Below are positions 51,501 through 62,900 of a stretch of 64,000 bases of DNA, piece after piece (position 1 is the first letter of the stretch; every line of letters starts with the position of its first letter). Both the position numbers and the translations under genes were made by a program. Below the pieces are notes generated by a model. It made no database searches and was not told the origin of the DNA. It saw only the letters and a program-made list of their open reading frames with translations. Origin of the DNA: Chrysomallon squamiferum (Eukaryota; Mollusca; Gastropoda; Neomphalida; Peltospiridae); assembly GCA_012295275.1 (NCBI GenBank), contig CM022670.1, forward strand, positions 26,077,244 through 26,141,243, written 5' to 3'.

Positions 51501-54418
51501 GAAGCAATACAAAATTTTGTTATTCTTGTAGCGGCCTGTTAACAAATCCCTGCCTTTTATGATGATTATGTAAGAGAATATATATTGCCTTACTGTTAAA
51601 CTTAGTTGTATATTCTTCATTCGTTCAGTTGTTCATTTATCCATCATTCCATCCATCCATCCACCCATCCATTCATTCATTCTTTATTCATTTAACATTC
51701 ATTCATTCTCCAGCTATTCTGAATTCAGTTAATGTATCTATACTGATAGCACTGTTGTTGATTACATTTTTTTTGGTTCCATTCTTTATGATAAAAAAAA
51801 TTTGATAACAAAAAGAGTACTAAATAATTTATTTGTTTTGTTGACTGTTAGTGTACCGAAAAGTCTCCATAGCAAAATCTTGATGCATAAATTATTTCTA
51901 CATGTAATTTTTCCTTTATCAACTCATTGATTAGCATATGTACGTATTTTGTCATTAAAAATAAAACAAAAATGTTTGTGAAACATGGCTTCTTTGTTAC
52001 TGTATCTATGGTATATAAAGAGCTTTTCAGTGTGTATGTGTATTTGTAACAGATTAATGTCTGTGCGGATTTTATGCAGATTTCAATGTGTGTGAGTATA
52101 TAACACATGTTAATAATCAGTTATCTAAATTCAAAAAAAGAAAAACCTTTGAAAATTATTTAATTTTTTTTGTTCTTATTTAATGTAATTATAATCATTA
52201 TACATGTGTGTAGCATAAATTGTAATGTATATAAGTTTTACTGAATATGTAGACAGATTGATTGGAGAGACAGATTTAAGACAAACAAAATAATTTATTT
52301 TTTAAAATTATTTTATGCAGATTAATGTTATTCAAGTTGTTGAAAATCATGAAGTCTTCATTACAAATACTAATATGAGAGATACTAAATACTAAAAGGA
52401 GTTTATTTCACTCATTCATCTTGGAAATGAGGCATTTTGACTAACAAACCAACAGGACAAATAAAGCTCACAAATTATGCTAAACATATATCTTAAGATA
52501 TCTTGCAGTATGTTGTCATTTCTAGATGTTAGTGTTTGTTATATTTTTCTCAGTATGGTTTATCAGTTAATACACCTGACATTATGCAGTACATTATACC
52601 TTTTGCTTATGGACAAGAGTGAAATCAAATAGAGGCATACTGATCATTACTTCCAAGGCTTCAGAACAGCCATAGCTTCTGGATCAATCTACAACACATC
52701 AGATTTAACTAATAAATGTTTTTATTAAAGTTTAGCTTTGGATTTTGTTTCATTTTTTAACACAGTCACACACACAAACTATACATTTTTTATTTATTAA
52801 TATATATTATTTTTCGTAGGCATATGCTCCTGAACTCTTTCTGCTTGACTCCAGTGCTCTGAACTATGGCAGTGACACAGATTCCAGATCTCAGTCCTCC
52901 ATGAGACCTGTGCACTTAACTGACCGAGACAGCCCACATGGTCACCGTGGTTACAACAGCTTTCGGGATGGATACCGTAGCCCTGGTAACAAAAGTTTCA
53001 GAGAAAAAGATGGCTACACTGGAAGAGATAATTATGACAGATATGGTCAATCAGGTAATTTTTATTTTTTATTATTTATTTTATTGTTTAAGGAACTAGA
53101 GTACAAGGTAATAATTTAGTTTTTATGTATTTATTTGAGGATTTATTTTATTTTATTTTATTTTATTTTATTTTATTTTATTTATTTATTTATTTATTTT
53201 AATTTGTTTGTTTTGTTTCTACATTTATGTTCCTGTTTTTTACTGGTTTATTTTTTCTTTATTTATTTTGAATTTATGTTTTTATTTAATTTGTTTTATT
53301 TATTTTTTTTTTTCATCATTTATTTATTTTATTATTTGTTTACTTATATGTTGTTTCTTTATTTTATATTTTTCAGTTAAAATTTTATTTTTTTTATCAT
53401 AAAGTTTTCAGTGTCTTCTTACATGAAAAAAATCTTTTCTCATCTTGATTTTTCAAATGGAGTTAAAATTTTCTAGAGGATATCTTATTATTTAATAAAA
53501 AAATAAAAAACCCATTAAATTATAAAGTTTGATGAAAATCTCTCTTTATTTTATCAGAATTTAAAACTTATTTTTTACTGCACCATCTTTTATATCTTTT
53601 TTAATGTTCACTAAAAACAGTATACTTAAACAACCATTCTTTAATTTTATCTGTTCATTGTTTGTTTTCTTTACATTTCTCTTTTATTACTTTGATTTTT
53701 ATTTCTCACATTTAAAGAAAAATAATTTATTTATACAATAAACAATTGAAAATTACAATAAATAGTATAAACCCATGCCTAAAACATAAAAAAATATAAA
53801 AAGATGATTAACAAAATTTTAAAAATTAATAATAATAATAACAAAAATTAACTATGTAAAATAAAATAAAGTAAATAAATAAATATTCATAAAATTAACA
53901 TTTAGGATAAAACAGAAATTATATTTTTAAAACAGAAAGCATCTAATCTTATTTTACTGTCATTGAAACCATTGTCCATTATTTTCATCTTTTTTTTTTA
54001 AATTTTCGAAATCATTTTAAAACATTTTTGAAATCAGTGAGATATATATGTTAAAAATTAGGAGGTTTTTTTTTCCCAATATTTTAAAATATTTTTAACT
54101 CAAGGACATCTATAAACCTGAAATTTTCATTTGACCATCCCAACTTTTGAGCTGATTTTAAAATAGTTTTAGAAAGTTCAATATTTCAAAGTAATTTTTG
54201 AACCAAATTTTTATTATGTTTGAAATAACTGACATAATTTTTATAGACAAGTGGAGAAGTCGCTCAAGAAGACCTAAATATGGTGAGTACATGTGTGATG
54301 TTTTGCTAGAACAACATACATGTACAAACTGCTCAGCAGTTGATTGGTTTGGGTTTTATTTAATCCCTAATCAAAATTTTAACTTGTATTTAACAAAAGG
54401 TGCATACAAGCAATATAT

Positions 54419-54473
<55 letters not shown>

Positions 54474-56374
54474 GAGCTTATGTTTAAAATCTAAAAAAAA
54501 AGAAAAAAAGAAAAATGCAAACAGCATATAAAGATATGATTAATTATAAGCTTAAGTAGACTAGTAAGTGGGGTTTTGGGGGTTTTTTTTTTTTTCCATT
54601 TGCTGAATTATATGTATAGAACCAATTATTACTTTATAAAAGTTAAATTTAAAAAATATTACAAGTTTATGTTCAGTTATTCATAATTTTTGGCCATATT
54701 TTAATATATATATATATCTTTTATCTTAATTCTTTTCATTTTATTATTTTCAGTATATAAAATATGAAATTATAATATATTAATACATAATTTATACAGA
54801 TTTCCATACTATTGCCAATTACTGGTCAAAATTTAAACTACTGCATAATCACTATTTTAATGATTATAAGCACAAGCCTTTAAGCCTCACAGAGCTTTGT
54901 GGTGGTGGCTGCACCATTCTATTTAATGCTATATAATAATAATAATGTACTGATTATATTTGTGTATAATCTAACAGTTTGTTGTGTATTGATAACCACT
55001 GGTTTCCCTGATAGCAAGCCTCAACAATCTTCCCATATTCCTTCCCAGCTTCCCTGCCTCCCATGACCTTCCTTGCAGCTGATGGCTTCAATTTTGCATA
55101 CAGTTGCCAGTCACATGCATTTAATTAACAAGAATTGTTTACGTTTTTGATAATTCTCTAACTTGTCACTGTTTTGTGCATGCATGTTTAATATGGAAGT
55201 CGCTGATTCTTTCACGTTTTGGAAAATATAATCGTACAACCTGAACAAACAGTGATAACAGAAATGGGAGAAGTCAATGTTTGATGTATAACACAAACAG
55301 GCAATATAACTCAGTATGATAAAAAAAAAATATTGAACACATACTTATTAGAAAGTTTACAGACACACTGAAAAATGTAGAGTACTAAGGATTAGCAACT
55401 TTTGTTTGAAATTTTAAAATCTTTCTAGTCTTTCTTGCAAAAAGTAATGAATTTTCATGCTTTCTTGCAAATGTTAATTTAATAACAGGCTTGTTTCACA
55501 AAAATTTATTTCCTTTCATAAGCTTTTTAGCAAAAGTTTATTCTGTTTGATAGGCTTTTTTGCAATAATGTATTCCCTTTCATAGTGTTTTATTAAAAAA
55601 ATTCATTTTAAAATAGCTTTTATTGTAAAATATAGTTTTCTTTAAATACTATTTTGTAATAACTGACTCCCTATATTGCCCACCTTGTAAATATTAGTTT
55701 CTTTTCATAGTCTTTTATGAAAATATCAGTTCTTTGAAAAGTAATTCCTTAGCATAGTAGGCAGTCATGTAGAAAGAGTTAATTTTCTTTAAACAGTTGT
55801 AAAAGTCATTTCCCATTATAGTCATTATTTTAAACATTCATGCCTGCACAGGCTTTCATATAAAAGGATTTTTCTAAAAGACTATACTTTGTAGAAAAGT
55901 TATTTCCTTTAGCAGGCTTTAAAGTAAAGGTTACTTCCCTTAATAGACTTTCTTAAAACAGTTATTTCCCTTAATAGTCTTCCTTATAAAAATTCTTCTT
56001 GGAAATGTGGTATTCCCTTCAAAGTCTTTTAGGATTAATATATTTTAGTAAACACTTCATTCCCTTTACAAACATTATTATAATAAATAAATGCCATATA
56101 AATCCTAAAATGCAACCATTTTCCCATCAGTGCACATAAAAGCATCAGCTTGGTGATTTTATTTATTACCAGCTTTATTTTTGGCAGTGTTTCTAACCAA
56201 ATTTGATTTAATGTGCTTGATGTGCAGTTTTGAAGTATAACTAATAGAAGAAATAAATGATTTTTTTTTTTTTTAAACATATATATATGCATAGATAAGA
56301 TATACAAAATAAAAATTAAAATTAAAACTTGTGTAACTATAAAAACAATAATAAAACAGTTAAATAAATAAATT

Positions 56375-56407
<33 letters not shown>

Positions 56408-56902
56408 AAAAATTGAAATATTTATGATGAAATTTTTTTACAAAAAATAATTGTAATAGGCTAAGATTTATTTACTCTATGCAAATAAATACTAGAAATC
56501 CAAGTTGTAAAATATAACACAACAAGACCATCATTATATTTTAGACATGTACTAAATCAGTATTGAAATTCAAAGCTTTTCAGCCAACAAGTGTCAGTGT
56601 ATGTTAGTTCATCACCTTTGATTTTTATTTCTATTGTCTAATTTTTAAGTAATTTTTCAGCTCTAATTATTATGAATATTTACCTTTATTTTGAAACGTA
56701 ATTAATTTTAATTTTAATTTTAATTAGTTTATTATTTTTTTTTTTTGACTTATTTAGTTTGACAATATCATAACCCTGCTTTGGCATTGGTGTTTATAAT
56801 ATTATATCTTAAATCTAAAATAAAAATTCTTTAAACTGTAACATCAACATCAACAACAACAACAGCAACAACAATATTGATGATAATAATAATAAGAACA
56901 AC

Positions 56903-56958
<56 letters not shown>

Positions 56959-59900
56959 TAATAATAATAGTATACAAAATTAAAACTAAAACAAAATAAA
57001 AAATTATACTTATCATACTTACATAATTTTATTTAGATTAATTTCAAGCACAATTAATCCTTTTATTTTATCAACTAACCTATCATTATTGTTTTGTTTA
57101 TATTAATTTTAAGTTTTAAATTTACTAACTCTGATTCTTACCTTATAATCTAGTGACGGCACTAACACCCACAATGCATTTCTGCACTGCTGTTTCCTGC
57201 ACTGCTGTATGTCTCTGAGAATTATAATCCTGACTCACTCTGTGGTTTTGGTTGAGTTTATGGCTTTCTGGTTGTTGGTGGATTTAACAAATGTTATAAA
57301 AATAATTAAACAACTAATAAAGTGTTCTTTTTAATTTCAAAAGAGTGGGTAAGAATGAATGATAGTTGTATTAAAATTGAATTAAAAATTAGTAATATTA
57401 AATAAATAAATAATACTTTTTTGACAAAATTAAATAGTAATAGAAACAGTTATAACTGTGAGAGATGTGATATAAAATTAAACAACAATAATAATGTTGA
57501 ACAAAAGGTTTAAGTAAATTATTCTTAAATACTAATGTTAAAATTTTTAATAATTTTTGTAATTATGAAAGAATTAATACATACAAAATATTATTATTAA
57601 TAAAACAAATAATTTTGAAGCAAATGTACTCTTAAATAGAAACAAAAATTAGCATTTTTAAACATTCATTAAAATTAAAAATAAAATAAAATTATAAAAA
57701 AAACTTAACTAAGTTTACTTCCCTGGTGTTATTTGGATTAGTAAATTTTGGAAATTGTATAACAGAAAAACAGAGCAAAAAAACTATTTATAATTACTGA
57801 GTGTGTTTTGTGTTTTTTATTTTAGATTAAAAATTAATTTTGCTAAAACAAACTTAAAGTTAATTTACTTAATTTTAAATTTAATTTAATCTTTAATTAC
57901 AATTTGAACTTAATTTGATTTAATTTAGAAACAGCCTTTATTTAGTTAAAATTTACCTTTAATTTACTTTGAACTACATCATTATTACTGTTCTAATGAA
58001 GTAAATTTTTAATTACAAATTCCACAACCAGAAAGTCAGAAGAAAGTAACATTAGTGTCTTTCAGCAGTCTCTCTTAGTCTCTTTATTTTCATCATTCTC
58101 TCATAGGTGAGCCCGACCACCAGAGAATTCAAAATAGTCAAACCGATCGCAGTGGAGATAGGTCATCCCCCTACAAACACAACACCCCACTCCCCAAAAT
58201 TAACCCTGCATCACCTTCAGAAAGTCGTGGTCATTCCCCCGAGCTCCACCAAAATAGTAAATGGGACTCGAATGCGGCTAATCGGAGACCGAGACATGAC
58301 CAGAGTGGCAGGTGGGACTCAGACCGCACTGCGGCGTCCGAGTCCCAGGGTCCTCACTCTGACCGGTCAGACAGGTCGTACGGCCAGAGAGAGCCGCACA
58401 GTCCCAAACCCACACACAGTGATAAATATAATACAAAATTTCCAGATGACAGATACGAAGAAGTTCAGTGCAGGGAAAACCCACAAGAGACTCCCCGCAG
58501 AGACAAGCATCAGCCCTACCTAGAAAAAGTGCCTTATGACTCTGAGAAAGCTCCCCCTAACGTAGATAGGTATGACGACCATGATGGGAAGGATAGATAT
58601 GATAAGTATCACAAAGGTGAAAGTGAGCCCGAGCAGGACAGTTACCGTGACGCTGCCCATCCCGATAAAGCCCCGCCTTCCCCCACAGACCGGTCCCGGC
58701 GCAGTAGTAAGAGTAAAAGCCATTATGGTCCCCAGTCAACATCATACACAACAAACACCAATGAAGACTCCGGTATTGCAGAGCTCAGCCCAGACGACCA
58801 CTACAGGGGGAACCGTGACAACTACAATGAAGAAAATGAAAGGTATGTAGGAGGAGTAGTAGTAGTAGTAGTAGTAGCATTTTCATCATACTTTAGAATG
58901 ATGATTGTTATTTTATCATTTTATTTCATATGTGAAGTAATAATATAGAATAAAGAAAATGAGTATTAAATTAAAGGGAAGTATATATGTAAGGAATTTA
59001 AAAGAAGGTAGATAACTCCAAGAAAATTCAGGGGAGGCAATAACAAGACAGTTAAAGGGAGAAGATCCTCAAGTTATCTGGAGATCTGACGAATATTGTA
59101 ACTTAGAGAAGTTCTGTAAGTTAACAGTACTAAATCATTATGTATTTTATAGATAATAATTTGACTTATTATTCTTTCATTTATTTATTTATTTAAATAC
59201 TTGCATAACTTAAGTTTATATGTCCATACTGTCTAAAAATTATCATTATTTAAAGTTTTAAAGCCAATAATTGTAAATAACTGCATGATTTACAGTAAGG
59301 TTAGAAGGAAAAAGAAAAAAAGAAAAAACAAGACTAAAAAAGGAAAAAAAGTTGTGTGAGTTATTATTGTAGACTGAGTAGACCTCTACAGAAAAACATA
59401 TAAAAGTTAATACCTGAACATGTGTGGTATTCTGTAGTTATATATTCATAATAATAGTTACAACAATACAGTAATATAACATAATAAAACTTTATAAAAT
59501 AAGTTATGGGCCAAAAGTCACAGTAAGATTTTATTTTATTACAATGTTTAAAATGTTTAATAGTATTTGTTTTTCACATGTATTCATATTCATCTTAAAT
59601 TCTTTTATTTATTTATATTTATACAACTAAAAGTTAATTAATGAAAAACAATGATGATAGAGCATAGATGCACAGATTATATGAAACATGCTTAAGAATG
59701 TATATGGTGGGCCAAAAGTCATAACAGAAATCATGAGTTTTATAAAATATGTATCCAATTGTTTTTATTTTTTCATTATGTTCTTATTCATTTTTATTTC
59801 TAAAAGGATTAAGCAAACATTCCAAAAAAAAAAAAAAAAAAAAAAAAGATTAAAATTAAATAAATAATTAGAAAAAAATAATTATAAGATAATCAAACCT

Positions 59901-62900
59901 GAATTTGACATTTGGCCTACTTTTAAATACAGCTCCCTTTGGTGAGATAAAAATATCTAAAATGTCAGAATGTCAGAATAGTCTAAGTTTTGAGAAGTTA
60001 GCTAAATTGTAATAGCTTCAGTGTTTTTTAAATTGTTTTTAGTTTTCACCTTGTGCTTTCCACTGTTTTGAAAATTTATTGTTAAATATTTTTTTTAAGA
60101 AGAATTGAAAAATATCAATGAAAAGTAAAACAAGTTTTGTGATTAGTCAAAAATTTGAATATTTTTTTTTTTATTTAGAGAAAACAATAACAACATTGTT
60201 AGAGAGTATATTTATAGTGAAAATGTTAAATTTATTTAGTATAGATCAGTGAATGTTTTAACACATATATATAATTATATATTTACTGGTTTGTAAAATT
60301 AATTAGTTTAAATAACTTTGCTATTTTAATATTGTCCTTTAAGTTTCCAAATGTCAGTATACCCCAATTATTATTCTTTATAAATTAAAATGTTAACTTT
60401 TTAATTATATATATATACAATAGTTAAGAACTAATATATACTTTTTTTAGAATAGATATTTATTTAAAAACAATAACAAACAAAAACGAAACCTAGTAGA
60501 GAGAGTAAATGTTAAATATATTTAGTGAAAAATAGAGAACTTTCAAACTAATATGACATTTAAACAGAATTAAAAAATAAATAAAAAAAAAAAAAATAAA
60601 ACAAAACAAAATGAAATTAAAAAAATAAAACAAAACAAAAACAATAAATAAAAAAAATAAATAATAATAAAAAAAATCAATAAAAATCAAAATGAAAGAG
60701 GATGTCCTTTCAGATTTAAGAATATATTGCACCTATAAATTTCAAAAAATCTTTTCAAAATTTAAAATACAAAATAAAAATAAAAATAAGGAAAAAATTA
60801 TTTTGCAGAAGTGATTATTATGTAAGACATATTAAAGAATAAAATTAGAATATATTAATTTATTTGGTTAGAATTTTTTTTTATATAATTTCAACTGGCA
60901 TAAAAATAATTGTAATAAAAATAAAAATATACTGCTGTTTTTGTTTTCAAATGTGTTTTTTCTTTTGTATATAAATAACTGGTTAAATAAATCAATTTAT
61001 AAGTGAATAAAATTAATTATATATAAATAAATTGGTAGATAAATAAATATATGCAAATTAGAGACAACAGAAACAAGAAGTTAAAAATAATAAAACAATT
61101 TTAAAACAATTTAACATTATCTCTGATAACATTTAATTAGTAATTTATAAAGTGCTTTCTTCAGTGTGCAGCAGTTTAAAAAGCATTTGCTTTTGGCAGT
61201 AAATATTTCTTTTAATTTATGTTTAATTTAATTTTTATATTTAAATTTATTATAGTAATTTTAGCTAGTCCAGTGTTTGGAATTGTTTAGCTTTTATTAA
61301 TTTAAGCATTTCTTTATTGAAGTAGTCATTTAAAAATATGTATTTATTTGTTTATTTTTATTTATTTCTTGCCTTATTTCATGTTTGTAAGAATTATATT
61401 TCAAGATCATGTTTTCAGTTTAAAATCTTTGGTAAATATAACTATAGTGCAGTTAATGAAAATATAATGTTCATATTTTAAATAACAATATTTCAGATTA
61501 TTAAAAGATAAATATGAATTACTTAGATATGGTGATGTTCTTAATTTTATTATATTGATAACTATTATTATTAGTTTTTATTACTTGATTTATTATATTT
61601 TTGTTATTGTTTTCTTATTCATTATTATTAATATTGTTATACTATTATCATTAGAGTAACTATCATATTATTATTATTATATGCCATACATGGAGAACTA
61701 TAAAATAAACCGGAAGCAGATTTTGTATGTGTGTTTATACTGATAGTGTTACTATTAAACCAATAAGCTAGTTACGTAAATACAGAACTGTACAACAGTT
61801 TGCTCATCTGCATTTCACAGTTCATTTGGTTTGTTAATATTTAATTAACAGAAAGTAAAAGTCAACAGAGCCTGTAGAAGGAATAATTATTATTTTTTTC
61901 ATTTAAAGCTAGTCAAAATGTTTTTAATAAAGTTTTAAAATGACAGTAACATATAAGTCACCAACAGTTTTACTTTTCACAATTTAATATTAATAAATTC
62001 CACTGTACTTAAAAATAAATTACAAATATAATATTATATTGATTCTAGGCTCTTTGTTTATATTCTGGACTGATTCTTCAAATACTAATGTACTTCTTAA
62101 CCATAGTAACCTATAGATACGACATATTTTGTCAATCAATGTATTGAAAATAACTTTTTGGTCTGTCAAGTAATCTATTTGTTCTATAATTTTTTCTGTT
62201 TTATGGAAACTAGTGTAAATTTTATAAAACCAATTTGGTTGTATTAATTTGCTGTTAAGTAATTATTTTGTTCTGTCATTAAGTAATCTGCTTATTTTAA
62301 ATATTATGTTTAAAGATTTAAGGTAAGATTATATAGCATAGTTATTATAGATCTGATTTTTTTTTTTTTTATCTTATTAGTATAGTTAAAAAACTGTAAC
62401 ATCTTATTTTCTTGTTTCATTACTATTCTCAAACTGATATTTTTGTATTTATAAAAAAACACATATAGTTTTGACTGTTTTTATGTTTCTTAAATTGTTG
62501 AATAATGTCAGCAACACAACAGAAGAAATCCTGTATTGGCTTAATAATGATTTTATTTATTTATTAACTTATTTATTTGCATACAGATTTAAAGCACATG
62601 CTAGTGAGGATTAGATGAAATATATTAAATGATTTGTTTAGAAATGGACATATTGTTATAATATTATCTGATTTGATGATATGGTGTGTTCTTGCTCATT
62701 ACATTTGGCTTTTATTTTCGGTACTCTTAGGGTACATTTCATTTACCTGTGAAAATTTTGTGTGCGAGTTAACTGTATAATAAGAATGTTCCTTTAATTC
62801 TCATTTCTTTTTTTTTTTTACAGATTTTTATATAATCAAGAAAATAATATATATGTATTATTTAAATAAACAGTGGTATTCCAATATTTTACAAAAATTC

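Larger units (their letters stand above)
44155..52819 (+). other. Intron 4 of the SPATA1-like gene
   Basis: Contains a degenerate array near 46.3 kb, a non-repetitive patch near 47.7-47.9 kb, (TTA)n and (CA)n tracts near 48.2-48.5 kb, a degenerate minisatellite at 49.3-49.8 kb and a second SINE-like element near 51.4 kb. A stretch at about 46970-47150 (CCAGGCCCATCTTAACAAAA...) also looks like an old dispersed element. No exon was seen. Confidence 0.6.
54283..58106 (+). other. Intron 6 of the SPATA1-like gene
   Basis: Holds an (AT)n/(TATG)n tract at about 54413-54469, a pyrimidine-rich CCTTCC stretch at 55020-55080, a degenerate minisatellite (55430-56060), (AAAT)n at 56384-56408 and an AAC/AAT mosaic at 56845-56970. 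No exon seen. Confidence 0.6.

Noticed and set aside
58278-58754. Minus-strand frames opposite exon 7, and those opposite exon 8 (62945-63256)
   Set aside because: Shadows of GC-richer coding exons on the plus strand.
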